The position numbers and the translations under genes are program-made. Of a stretch of DNA of 64,000 nucleotides, positions 38,301-47,921 are shown one piece after another (positions within the stretch are counted from its first letter, which is position 1; each line of letters starts with the position of its first letter). Origin of the DNA: Silene latifolia (taxonomy: Eukaryota; Streptophyta; Magnoliopsida; Caryophyllales; Caryophyllaceae); NCBI RefSeq assembly GCF_048544455.1, contig NC_133536.1, positions 167,582,325-167,646,324 of the forward strand, in the 5' to 3' direction. Under the pieces are notes generated by a model, which made no database searches, was not told the origin of the DNA, and worked only from the letters and a program-made list of their open reading frames with translations.

Positions 38301-38734
38301 TACATCACACAGTTGAAGTCCCCCAAAACTATCCAAGGAGCAGTCATGTTCAGTCTGTTTAAAGCATTCCAGAGAGGAACTCTTTGTTCAATTTTGTTAA
38401 AACCATACACATAAGTAACATAAAAGACCTTGTCAGTAAGCATCTCAGTCACTTTAAGATGAATAAACTGAGCATCCATCTCAAGCACATCAAGATGCAG
38501 TTTATTAGCCTTCCACAGAACCCAAATTCTTCCACCAGAATGAGAACTCAAATTAGTAATAAAAGACCAGCCAAAACAAAGATTATTAGCTACTTTATTT
38601 AGAGACCCAGATTTAACCCTGGTCTCAAGGAGCCCAAACAGATCCACTTCTTGTTGGTGGAGAAACCATTTAATATCCTTTTGCTTGGTTATACTATTTA
38701 GGCCCCTAATATTCCACATTCCCAATTTACTCAT
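35363..38734 (-). CDS. LINE ORF2: endonuclease and reverse transcriptase
   Basis: I chose the ATG at 38734, directly before MSKLGMWNIRG; this gives 1,123 codons without interruption. The apurinic-type endonuclease covers about residues 5-235 (WNIRGLNS, LETRV, GDFNCV at about 138, final DH near 223). Reverse transcriptase covers about 470-740 (FRPIACCN, AFIQGRS, KIDLKKAYDS, GLRQGDPISP, catalytic FADD at about 689). A Cys/His zf-RVT domain lies at about 990-1075 (WLIKQGRLLTLDRL). The protein nicks target DNA and primes reverse transcription there. ORF1 lacks its start, so the copy cannot move alone, but ORF2 looks intact. Confidence 0.9.
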   Translation of the reverse strand: MSKLGMWNIRGLNSITKQKDIKWFLHQQEVDLFGLLETRVKSGSLNKVANNLCFGWSFITNLSSHSGGRIWVLWKANKLHLDVLEMDAQFIHLKVTEMLTDKVFYVTYVYGFNKIEQRVPLWNALNRLNMTAPWIVLGDFNCVMYSNERIGGIVRDSEMAPFYHTAQNCDLQDIKAIGAFYTWTNKQPSSTRVFSRIDRVLINDAWFALNPDYYAHYLPERDFDHCPCIIECGKVRILKKKPIKFFNMWCHVKEFKEIVQQRWGDVIDGTPMFQLVKHLKDLKPALKKLNKCLFSDVETNADFAYHLLLDYQEKLHKDPTNCILMDIKAQTRESYMMLKTAKESYLKQKAKCAWVKDGDANTAMFHQAIKQRQYHNKVFKIENNQGEVCNEPEAILNAFVNYYISLLGTNVDTNGFYKRIVTKGKQISEIEWDAMCSIPSANDIKHALFAIPDDKSPGPDGFTSCFFKQSWDIVKSKLVHAIQDFFQNGHLLRQINATNLVLIPKVDQPVNVTQFRPIACCNLVYKIISKMLCARISGCLTQIINPAQSAFIQGRSILGNILISQDLVRLYTRKSVSPRCMMKIDLKKAYDSIEWVFIEQMLKSLNFPPKIIALIMECITTPTYSIVLNGQPHGYFKGKRGLRQGDPISPLLFTLCMEYLSRLLDEVCSYPGFHFHPLCKNLKLVHLIFADDLLIFCKGDLRSIFSIMEVFKCFSAASGLQISAEKSDIIFNGIEPSLATKILAYTGFTKGSIPFKYLGVKISHKRLSKLDCNVIVEKMIARIRGWNARKISYTGRLVLVRSVLSTIHNYWSQLFILPAGVMDRIRALCRNFLWEGTDAYSKAPLVSWNFLCKKRKDGGLGLVDSHIWNIAAIGKLVWWLVSKKDLLWIKWVDNIYLKGTSILHYSPTSYSSWSWRKICAVKDKMLCGFFNDKWLGGDADYTIESGYNWLTPSVSGKISWYTEVWNKFNIPKHIFILWLIKQGRLLTLDRLCKMGIATNQACYIFGAADENHSHMFFDCTYTTRCYSLLAEWLNMQGTALVGNADLRMRKLSGFQRLLICALSNAVQYRVWHSRNVCRVDGYIIHPRQVLKDIQADCKLRLQGLLLGCLKMSDKVWCIKLGLM

Positions 38735-39540
38735 GAGGAGGTAAAAGGGTACCTCCTCCTCCTTTATCAACCAATTGGGAACATCCAGCCATTTCAGCAT
38801 TATAATCAACCAACAGATCCCCAGGCTTAGTAACCCATAATTCATGCCTTGTCATTTTTGAAATAAATCTAGCAGGAGTAAAACTTACACTATGACTAAC
38901 AGGAATGGGTGTATTAGCAGGAGTAACCAAGGAACTAGGTGGTGTTCCTTGAGCTAGCCCACTACCATTAGGCCTGGCAATCTCAGTGACAGATAAAACA
39001 GGGAACTCCTTAGGATCTAGGTCCACCACAACAGTAGGTTTTGGTCTCCATACTTGCTTCACAGGGTGCAGAGGTTTTTTAGGTTGAGCAGGTGGAGCAG
39101 GTGGAGGTCTCCTCACCCCCCTCCTACAGACCTTTTCAGTATGACCCATTCCCTTGCATTTGCCACAAGTAATTGGAAGCCAATCATATTCAATAAGCAC
39201 AATAATTTCATTACCTAATTCATCCAGAAACTAAATCTTATCAAGGAACTTATGATCAATCTCCACTTCAACCATTACTCTAGCAAACCCTAAATGTGTA
39301 CGATTAATGGTAAGGTCATCAATACGCACATATTTGCCTACCAGAGCAGCAAGTTTCTCGAGACATTTAGCACCCCAAAACTTAAGGTCAAGACCAACCA
39401 GTTTTATCCAAATAGGTACCACTTTAACAGCAACTTTAGAAATTCTTACTGCAGGATCCCAAGGGCGCAAAATAACAGGTTTCCCATCAAACAATACCAT
39501 TCCTCTAGCAAGAACTAATTTCTGATGTTCTAAAGTATAA
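38727..39540 (-). pseudogene. LINE ORF1, 5'-truncated, one stop
   Basis: The N-terminal part resembles the DUF4283 domain of plant L1 ORF1 proteins (LARGMVLFDGKPVILRPWDP). A TAG at 39231-39233 interrupts the frame. A zinc knuckle CGKCKGMGHTEKVC and a proline-rich tail follow. ORF1 proteins bind LINE RNA. The last bases, ATGAGTAA, contain both the ORF2 start and the ORF1 stop, so the two ORFs overlap by eight bases. Confidence 0.85.
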
Positions 39541-39555
39541 TGTGTGCTTAGACTT

Positions 39556-39932
39556 GCATGTTGTAAGGTTGATCTTTTAAAAAAGTGTGTTTGCAAGGAC
39601 AGGATGAAAAGATCAATCTATATGAGCATGAAGTACAGCCGCTTCAAGGGAGTATGGGTTTGACTCCTGAAATGTCCATGAATAGATTTGGGACACTAGG
39701 CTTGTAAATAAGTGTCGGTTTCATAACTTTAGAAGTAAATTAATTTATGTGTGAGTTATCTTCATGTATTCAAAATGGGTAGAAAGGGTTCAATGCTTAG
39801 TCACACCCCGATACTCGAATATTTAGAATGTATAATTTCACTAAGGGGAAATTCAATCTTCGTGACATTTTCATTTATGCATAAATTGGTATGTTTGTTA
39901 GCTTATTTAAAAATCTTGAATTAGGCTTAAAT
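39556..39932. other. Last internal segment of E, no gene recognised
   Basis: AT-rich sequence between the L1 and the polypurine tract of E, with no credible ORF. Confidence 0.5.
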
Positions 39933-39942
39933 GTGGGAGGAA
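39933..39942 (+). other. Polypurine tract of E
   Basis: GTGGGAGGAA directly precedes the right LTR. It fixes the orientation of E as plus. Confidence 0.75.
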
Positions 39943-40453
39943 TGTTGGTTATTTAAGTGTAATTACCAGTTCATTTTGGCGTATTTATGTTTGGGTCGTA
40001 GATGGGTAATTTCTAAATGATATAATGTGAGTTCGGGAAGTACGGAGTGTATGCTTGCATAATTCATACGGAACTACGGTATCGTTTTCGTTCGAATAAC
40101 TATGATGGGGTTGAATCTGGTTGAATTTATGAAGAGTAACAACTCTTCATAAATACATTCTCCCCCTTTCATATCTATATAAATAGACATGAGAAATGTG
40201 AAGATGAATATAGAAAAAGAATCTCATCTTCTGCATCATAGAACGATCTAACAATCTACACACAATACTGCTGAATTACTTCTTTGATTTTTGATTTGTG
40301 CCCAAAATCAGAGGGACACCGTCTTATCTCAATAGGAAATTCGGTTTAACCCGAGCATAAATAAGGGTCGAATTATTTTATTAGGAAAGCGAATTCGATT
40401 CGGTGTGGTTAATCATTGTCAATCCTTATTCGTGCATACTCAAATTTCTAACA
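39943..40453 (+). repeat. 3' LTR of E
   Basis: It matches 8641-9157. The inverted-repeat arm here is GAATTATTTTATTAG, one change from the 5' copy. Confidence 0.85.
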
Positions 40454-40750
40454 CCGACAAGGCTAAATGAGATACACATGCTGGCCTTGAGTTACTCCGG
40501 GTGTGATCACAATGTATCAGCTGTGCTTGGGAGATACATAAGCTTGAGTAATCTTAATCCTTGGCTTCCAATTAATAATCGGTTTTGCATTGGAAAGTGT
40601 GCAATAGTACAAAAAGTTTAACAAACTACCCGGTGAAACTCATTTAAGCAATTTAATCATAAATTTAAGCAATTCTCAATTAAATGCAACAAAATTAGCA
40701 CAAAAGAAAAGGTTTTTGACACGAATAAAGGGATAATACTGTAGTTATCA

Positions 40751-40984
40751 TGAGTGTTGATCAAATCTAGTTTTGAACCTATTAAATGTTCTTCTCTTTG
40801 TCAATGTTGAATCAAGAGATGGATGTTTAGGACTTCCATTGGTTGAACCCAAATTGGAAATTTCATCAGGAGATTTGCAAGCGATATTTGTGGGAATTGG
40901 CTCAAACTCATTTGTTTCTAAACCCAAATCAATTTTAACTGCATCTTCGACTTGCTTTTCTTTGTCAACTTTGTTGGGATTCAT
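40751..40984 (-). pseudogene. Possible host exon, split by LTR F
   Basis: A minus-strand frame from an ATG at 40984 encodes about 78 mostly hydrophilic residues (for example KRRTFNRFKTRFDQ). It now ends at a TGA formed by the first bases of LTR F. Without F the frame continues at 5511 to a TAA at 5455, for a total of about 97 codons. A stop lies in frame just upstream of the ATG, so this is either a small gene or an internal or last exon with an unseen splice site. The plus strand also has an open frame here. I recognise no family. Confidence 0.35.
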
Positions 40985-42037
40985 TGAAAAAGATCAAAAG
41001 AATGAGAATCAAGACAATGCAATAAAAACAAGATTAGATCATTGTGCAGCTTTTAGAAATAATGATTATGCTGTTTGTATTAAATTTTATAAGTTCAAGA
41101 GATTAACAACTTGCTGAATGATTTGGTCATGTGTGTTTGTAGTATATCAATACACTTTCCTCCCTCACCCTAATTTAATACATCTAACAAATATATGAGA
41201 GACATGAGTTTAAAAATGGAGTAATATGCATTATGCAACGAGTAGAATATTTTTGCATGGTAAAAAGTCGTATACTAATGACTCTTTGACTTTAGACTAC
41301 CAAAGGGAGAAGTGGGAAGCACGCACGTATATACTGACTTTCAAAAGTAAAGCTCAAACGCTCGCAAACCTCCCACCACGTCGGAGACATATCTAAATTG
41401 ACTTTTGGCTGCCAAAATGAGAGTAGGAGACACATATCGTTGTATCGCAATATCAGGATCAAGGATTCAGATAGTAATGACTCACGTGCTTTCATATGTA
41501 AATAATAGATCTCACTCACAGGTCATTTGGTTCGGATTCGAATAAGGTAAAATATAAGTGTTTTTATGAGAAAATAAATATTTTAAATTTAGGTTAATCG
41601 GTTCAGTTCTAATCCGTTCAGATATATACGTTTGGTTATTATTATGTTCGGTTCAATTTCGGTTAAGTTTCAGTCCAATTCAGATTGGGTAGGATTTTAA
41701 GTACTAGATTACTCATATCAGATGCTTGAATTGGTTATTATTAATTATAGAGTTCTGAAGGCCAAAATTTTAAGTATTAATTGCGCTAATATATTAAATT
41801 CTTTGTAACTTATTAATTAAGTACAAATTAACTAAATATATAACTAAACTAGATAATCAAACAATTAATAATAAAGGTACGAAAATAAATAAGAAGGAGA
41901 TTATTATAGAGGTTTGGCTCAATGCAGAGGTCTACGTCCACCCCTGCTTTTATAAATTGATTATCAAGAGCATGTAATATAATCCGGCGTAGCTTACAAT
42001 AATCAATTAACCCTCACAACTAACCTTAATTATGCCA
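40985..42037. other. Host-like AT-rich DNA, no gene recognised
   Basis: There are no LTR ends or transposon proteins. A degenerate run of TTCGGTT-type units lies at about 41526-41690, and CTCACGTGC near 41481 resembles a G-box. If the exon at 40751-40984 belongs to a minus-strand gene, its upstream part would lie here, but I cannot place exons. Confidence 0.35.
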
Positions 42038-42186
42038 TGAGAGATGTTAAGCTCTCGATTTAAGGAATGTTAAGCCCTAGATTTTGTAAGATGTTCAACC
42101 TACGGTGTGTGGGATGTTAAGCCCACTTGTCTAAAGGATGTGAAGTCTTTGCTTGTGAGATATGTTAGGCTGTTGTGATTTGTGAG
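42038..42186. repeat. Six degenerate tandem units of about 24 bp
   Basis: Units begin GATGTTAAG or a close variant and are 23-26 bp long, for example GAATGTTAAGCCCTAG and GATGTTAAGCCCACTTG. Element B begins directly at the end of the array. Confidence 0.6.
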
Positions 42187-42524
42187 TGATGTGACTCATA
42201 TTTGAGCACATTTATTTCCCGAATTAGCCTCGTTTCTATACTTTATAGTGCATAATTGGGTCATTTACTATCTTTAATTTCCCATTTTGCATATTCTTTC
42301 AGGTTTTGTTTCCTTGGTAGGAGAGGAGTGCAAACCTTACATTTACATGGCGAAATGGAGCTAAATTGATCGTATTTAATGACCAAGCATCAAAGAGAAG
42401 ACGATACTAGGAGGCCTATGTAGATAATAAAGTAGATTGGGCAATGATGATAGGATCATTGCATCCTCAACAAGATCCCCGCGGATTGTTGAGGAATGAA
42501 GAGAAGAGAAGTTGTCTGAACCAG

Positions 42525-42690
42525 GATCCGAGCGGATTGCAATCAATCCGAGCGTCTCCCTCCACCACAATCCGAGCGTCCCAAGCTTAAGAACCTCGTC
42601 TTGAAGCCATAGGATCTGAGCATCTCCTCTAATGATCCGCTCGGATCACTTGACAGAACCCACCGTGCCAGCTTCCAATCCGCTCGGGAC
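42525..42690. repeat. ATCCGAGCGTC motif cluster in B 5' LTR
   Basis: About eight copies, such as GATCCGAGCGGATTG, AATCCGAGCGTCTCC, GATCCGCTCGGATC and AATCCGCTCGGGACGAGC, lie 130-300 bases upstream of the TATA box. The copy in the 3' LTR is at about 51915-52100. Confidence 0.8.
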
Positions 42691-42822
42691 GAGCATATCC
42701 ACCAGGGACCAGCAAAACGGAGATGCTCATCTCCTTGGAGAGGAGCATTTCCTCAACTTTTCTTAAGGGTCTTAATAGTCATTTAAGCCCTTAGTAACCC
42801 TAATCTTTGTACCTAATCTTTA

Positions 42823-42833
42823 GTATAAATACC
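42823..42833 (+). promoter_or_regulatory. TATA box of B 5' LTR
   Basis: GTATAAATACC is a canonical plant TATA box. The copy in the 3' LTR is at 52221-52229, 22 bases before the point where D inserted. Confidence 0.65.
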
Positions 42834-43917
42834 CCCTTGTACTACCTAGATTAGCATGCCCTCTTAATCAAGTTGTAATCAATTAGTAATCTCATCTTAA
42901 TCTTGTAATCAACTCTTAATCTAGTATTAATACAAATCTCATTCCTTAATCTTTCCTTAATTTCTCTATTGTTCATTATTTGTTTTGGGTAATTAGAAGA
43001 TTATTGGGGTTTATTTGGAGGATTGGCAACCTTCCATCAATCATCAAGTACTTCTATTATTTTTTGCTTTATTATTTGGAATCATCTTCATAGGTATAAT
43101 TCTCTCTTAATCCTTTTAATTATTGTTAATCATTTTCATTTGTTCATCATGTTTTGCCTTGCTAGTATGATTGACAACCTTGTTAGCATGTTAAACTTGA
43201 TAATGAGTGAGTAGTTTCCTTAGCTAGGGTTAGTGGGGAATTAGAGGAAACCAACATGGGGATTGATTCATGCTTAATATAATATGTTTTCATAATTAAT
43301 TTGCTTGCTTGTTGTGATTCCAACTTATGCACATGTTATGTTTGATGAAATGCGAGCCTATGAATCCTTGCATTTTTAACCCATCACCTATCTTTTTAAT
43401 GAGACTTGTAAGACATAAACCAACTCGAGTCTCATTAGACCATGCATATAGTTGGATAGGAAGGACTAAGTCGACTTGTAGGTGTTGTACAATCTAATCG
43501 ATTCGGCTCTGGGACCCAAACCTTCTTAGGGATTGTAAGATATACACTAACTCGATCCCATCACAACAATAAGTGCTTGCATCTAGTAGAGAACATGTTT
43601 GTATGATCAACTCCCATAAATCCCCTATGAGCCCGTGACACCCTAGTACTTTTAATCAATTGTTTACATCTCATTTTAATCATCTTGCTTGTTTTTATTA
43701 CTTTACTTTTATATTATTGATTAGTTTAGTTGATCTCCTATCTCAACCCAAATTGTGACACCCTTAGACACAACCATTTGCAATTGAAAATCCTACATCA
43801 ATACCCGTCCCTTGAGATCCGACCTTTACTTGCCTCTTTACTAAGAGTAGTTTGTAAAGTTATAAATATTGTTTTGGTTAGGTGACTTTTGACGACGAGT
43901 ATAACCACGACCAAAAA

Positions 43918-43935
43918 AGGCGTCGTTTCCGGGGA
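43918..43935 (+). other. Primer-binding site of B
   Basis: AGGCGTCGTTTCCGGGGA differs at three positions from the tRNA-Asp-type site of D (TGGCGCCGTTGCCGGGGA). Two of the changes are C-to-T or G-to-T, so priming may be weak. Confidence 0.65.
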
Positions 43936-44052
43936 CGATGTTAACTTGATTTGATTTTTTTTAATTGTTTTTAGTTGTGTTTTTCTTTACCTTGGGGAAG
44001 TCAATCTCCTCAAGGTTTGTTCTAATTGTTTTCGAGTTGTTTGATATTTTGC

Positions 44053-46660
44053 ATGTCTAGGAGATCACAAGGTAACTTGTTACCCATTGATCTTGAAATT
44101 GAAAGCACTTTGACCAACAATAGAAGACTTGCTAGAAATACTTCGAGAGGTATTGGTGAGATTGTGGACATTCAACCAAATAACATTGAGTTCATCAACC
44201 CTTTTTCAAGAGAAGGAGAGGATAACCCAATACAAAACCAACCACAAAATCAACCCACAATGCCTAAATTTTCATCACATTCTGTACTAACCGAGGAGAA
44301 CCTACCAAATGGTACTCCTACACCACAACATTTAACCGGTAATTTCATTGCTAAATCCGCATTTATACAATTAGTTGAGAGAAGTCAAATTGGGGGGATG
44401 CCTATTGAAGACCCTCATTCTCATATGGAGACTTTTTGTGACTATTGGGATGCGATTTCTCAAACCAGAGTTACTCAAGACCAAATCCGATGGGTCTTAT
44501 TTCCTTTTTCTTTGATTGGTTCCGCGAAACAATGGTTGAAGAGCCTAGATAAGGCTACTCTTGGTATTGATTCTTGGAAGAAATTGGCACTTGCTTTTTA
44601 CAAGAAATTCTATCCTTCGGAAAAGACTAACATGTTGAGAGCCCAAATCACCGGATTCAAACAAAGAGATGAGGAATCTTTGAATGAAGCATGGGAGAGA
44701 TTCAAGGAAACTTGTCGATCTTGTCCACACCATGGACTTAGCGAGTGGTTCCTTGTACAACAATTTTGGAATGGTCTATATAAAAACTCCCGAAACATTC
44801 TCAATATGGGATCAAATGGTATGTTTACTGAAGTTGATGACAATAAAAAATGGAACAGGATTGAAGAAATAGCGGTCCATAACTCACAATATAGTAGACC
44901 TCGGAAGGCTACTAGAGGAGGAAAGCATGAGGTGGACTACATTACTCAATTAGCTGCTCAACTTAGTGCTCATACTGACACCATTAATTTGAAATTTGAG
45001 AAGGCCATGGCTAAACTTAAAGAGGCTTCCAAGTCACCCAAGCAACATGTTAATGCTATGGTAGCATCATCATCAAATCCAAGTGGAGTATGTGATAATT
45101 GTGGAACTTTGGGACATGACCAAAGTGAATGTAGGGGAACAAGTGAATGCTTTCCAAGCATGCAAGAGTGGCACCCCTTATTCCAACTATTACAATAAAA
45201 ACACCAAATACCATCCAAACCTTTCATACAAAAGCCAAAATGTTCAAAACCCTCAACCAACATACACCTCACCTCCAATGAGAAACCAAGCTCAAAGACC
45301 CTTTTACAACCAAAGCCAAGGTTATCAAAATCAAACTCCATACAATCAATCCAATGACCAAGGCTTTGATCTTCAAAAAGCGGTCCTCCAAATGCAAAAG
45401 AACTAACAAGAATTTTTCACTCAAATGCAAAAAGATAGCCAAGCAAAACACTTCACCATCAACAACATCCTAGCCCACGCCAAAATATTGGAAACCCAAA
45501 TGTCTCAATTAGCATCTTCTAGCTCGCCCCCAAGATATGAATCGGTGAGTGCCATCCATTTGAGGAGTGGTACAAGGTATGAAGGGCCAAAGAAGCAAAT
45601 TGAGGAAGACATTGTAGAGGCTAGGGATAAGGAAAGAGTTGTGGAAAACTCTAAGGAAGTAGAACCCACCATTCAAGAAGTTTCAAAGAAGAATGAAGAG
45701 AAGGCTAAAGAGAAGGAGCCTATTATGATTAGACATCCATTCCCAAGTCGTCAAGCTAAGCCTAAATTTGATGAACAACTTGGAAAGTTCATGGAAATTG
45801 TGAAGAACTTAGAAGTCTCAATCCCATTCACGGAATTGATTAATCATGTTCCGGCCTATGCGAAATACGTGAAAGATATTCTTACCAAGAAGAAATCCAT
45901 CCGGAAGCTTGAGACTATTGCTTTCACTAAACTGAGTAGTGCTATTCTTCAAGAAAGTTCACCTCCAAAACTCAAAGATCTGGGAAGCTTCTCTATTCCA
46001 TGCACTATTGGTGACACTACAATTAACAAAGCTTTATGTGATCTTGGAGCAAGTGTAAGTGTCATGCCATACTCGGTATGCAAGAGGCTAGGAATGGGAG
46101 AGCTCAAGTGCACCAATATCACGCTTCAAATGGCGGATCGATCAACAAAGATACCTCTAGGGGTATGGGATGATGTGCCCGTGAGAATTTGCAAATTCTT
46201 CATCCCGGTAGACTTTGTTATTGTTGACATGGAGGAGGATTCCAACATTCCTATCATCTTAGGAAGACCTTTCTTGCACACCGCGGGAGCGGTAATTGAT
46301 GTGAAACATGGAGAGCTCACTCTTGAAGTGGGAGATGAAACAATCACTTTTAATCTTGACAAGACAATGAGAGCTCCCCGACTACATGAGCCATGTTCCA
46401 TGGTTAATCATTATAGTCGAGAAAGTGATAGGAAGAAGTTGGCATCTCAATGCAAAGAACAAGCAATGGGTAAAGAATCACCACCCATATGGAAGAAGAA
46501 AGTGGATAAATCTCAAGATTCTCCATCCAAAGAGCAAGAAAGTTTCGAAAATGAGAGCTTGAAAAGCTCACTCATGACAAGTAATGAAGAAGGCCTCATT
46601 GGCCATGACAAGAAGGAAGAAGATTTGCTCTTGTCAACTCATAACATTATTGGGGAATAA
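44053..46660 (+). pseudogene. Gag and protease of B, nearly intact
   Basis: The start is the ATG at 44053, after a leader shared with A. Gag has the capsid-like region (MPIEDPHSHMETF, KQWLKSLD, ALAFYKKFYPS) and a zinc knuckle CDNCGTLGHDQSEC at about residue 355. A frameshift follows just after the knuckle (about 45130-45150), and a TAA interrupts at 45404-45406. The downstream frame (45407-46660) contains the aspartic protease with LCDLGASVSVMPYS and IILGRPFLHTAGAVID. Gag would assemble the particle and protease would cut it free. Reverse transcriptase is absent downstream. The two breaks are small, so B may have been an active gag donor recently. Confidence 0.85.
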
Positions 46661-47189
46661 GTAGATGAAGTATGCGGTCTATAGGATGATGAGTTTGAGT
46701 GGTTATTCAATCCTTATATTGATAATGCTATGACCCAAGACCACAATAAAGAACAACATGTGCAAAGGTCTATTGAAGATCTTTATCATAACAATGAACA
46801 AGCCTTCGACTACTTCTTCAAGGTGTTGAGCAACATCAACAACACCTTGGCTATGCCCCCTTGACATCTCATACATGAATGAGAGTTTGGTGGAGTCCTC
46901 CGTAAACCACCATTTGTAAATATTCTAACCCCTTAACTTGAATTTTACTTATTGTATTGCATTTTTTTCAATTTTGGATTTATATTTTTGTGCTTTGATC
47001 AAGATTACCATTTTGAGAGAAAGTGAGGGAGGGACTTATATGTTTCTTGTTGTGTAGTGTTTTAACATAGTGTGAGGATAATAATTGCCTAGGCTATCCA
47101 AGCCTTCTTAGTGCCCCCACAATTAAGAACAAAGGAATGAAGAGGAAATGACTTGGGTTATGAAATACCCACGGGTGGAACTGAATCCG
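46661..47189 (+). other. Spacer in B at the pol deletion
   Basis: It begins with a degraded continuation of the protease-side frame, then from about 46880 matches the sequence that follows the end of pol in A. The deletion of reverse transcriptase to integrase lies between the two. There is no ORF of note. Confidence 0.65.
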
Positions 47190-47560
47190 TGAGGTACAGG
47201 AGCAATCCGAGCGTCTAAGGCAGAATCCGCTCGTCTTGGCTAATATCCAAGCGTCCGAAGATAAAGACGCTCGTCCTGGAAGAGCTGGAAAGAAAAATTT
47301 GTGTACTGGGAAAGAATCCGAGCGTCCTTTCAGAGATCCGCTCGTCTCAACCAAGACGCTCGTCTTAGTGAAGATCCGCTCGTCCTGCTTCTATTAAAAT
47401 CTGGGATTTCTCCCTGGCCAAGAATCCGAGCGTCCTCAAACAAAACCACTCGTCTCCTTTCAGAAAGACACTCGTCTCCTACTGAAGACGCTCGTCTCAG
47501 CACGGATTGCATTTTCTGAAATTAGCTGACAAAGAATCCGAGCGTCCCGTGCTGTAGACG
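47190..47560. repeat. GAATCCGAGCGTC motif cluster upstream of third ORF of B
   Basis: About fourteen copies in both orientations lie in 370 bases (GAATCCGAGCGTCC, GATCCGCTCGTCTC, GACGCTCGTCTT). It is positionally equivalent to 18890-19320 of A and uses the same motif as the LTR. Confidence 0.85.
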
Positions 47561-47584
47561 CTCGTCTTCCCTTCTGCAATACAA

Positions 47585-47921
47585 AATCACGGGATTAAAA
47601 CCCCCTTTCCCATTTCATTTCACCCATTCAAAACACAAACACACCTCCAAAACCGTCAAAACCCCCAATCCCTCCAACCATAAAAATCAATTTTCTCAAA
47701 CAAATTCACCCAAATCAATTCCAAACTCCATCAAAACTCAAACAAATCACTCCTTTATCAATAAAAACCCATTCAACCATCAAAATCCTCAAAGTTTGAA
47801 TCGATTTTCTAGGATACAAAACAAAATTCAAATATCCTAAATCGATTTGGGTTTTATTGAAACTTGAGGATAACACAAGAATTCAAGCAAAACATTGGTT
47901 GCTGATACATACAAGGAGAAG
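47585..47921 (+). promoter_or_regulatory. Gene-like leader of third ORF of B
   Basis: A GATTAAAACCC sequence at about 47593 sits where A has its TATA box. The next 190 bases are almost free of G, as in unstructured plant 5' leaders. The ORF ATG follows at 47922. This suggests a separate transcript for the ORF; not proven. Confidence 0.45.

Larger units (their letters stand above)
35210..39540 (-). mobile_element. 5'-truncated L1-type LINE in E
   Basis: A perfect 15-bp duplication TGTGTGCTTAGACTT flanks the element (35195-35209 and 39541-39555). On the minus strand it starts inside ORF1 and ends in a very short A run, seen as TTTT at 35210. It carries the end of ORF1 and a complete ORF2. Truncation at the 5' end is usual for target-primed reverse transcription. 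Confidence 0.9.
8641..40453 (+). mobile_element. Non-coding LTR retrotransposon E (LARD-like), nested in F
   Basis: Two LTRs of about 515 bp (8641-9157 and 39943-40453) begin TGTTGG and end CTAACA. A polypurine tract GTGGGAGGAA precedes the right LTR, so the element is plus-oriented. The flanks are CCGAT and CCGAC, a duplication with one mismatch. Its own internal DNA survives as 9158-10559, 26595-27335 or its copy 33431-34168, 34169-35209 and 39541-39942, about 3.5 kb in all. No gag or pol domain was recognised there, as in large retrotransposon derivatives. Complete decay of an ordinary element is the alternative. Confidence 0.75.
5517..40750 (-). mobile_element. Solo LTR F (Athila-like), host of the 35-kb nest
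   Basis: The plus strand begins TGATGGTAG at 5517 and ends AGTTATCA at 40750, giving TGAT...ATCA ends. It is flanked on both sides by TGAGT (5512-5516 and 40751-40755). Removing insertions G and E leaves about 1.77 kb. No internal domain or second LTR remains, so this is a solo LTR left by LTR-LTR recombination. The minus-strand segment GTGGTTCGACCC near 7230 resembles the end region of Athila LTRs such as element D. Its pieces are 5517-5538, 7184-8640 and 40459-40750. Confidence 0.8.
42187..43913 (+). repeat. 5' LTR of B
   Basis: Its first 660 bases match 51584-52251. The TATA box is at 42823-42833. A cluster of ATCCGAGCGTC motifs at about 42525-42690 lies upstream of it. A downstream block at 43290-43640 matches the LTRs of A and C in opposite orientation. 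The right edge is placed by the primer site. Confidence 0.85.

Noticed and set aside
40773..41117. Plus-strand frame of 114 codons over the possible host exon
   Set aside because: The minus-strand frame extends across the reconstructed empty site and has more protein-like composition; the plus frame remains a weak alternative.
47094..47519. Open frames in the B motif cluster
   Set aside because: Same reason: a repeat cluster open on both strands.
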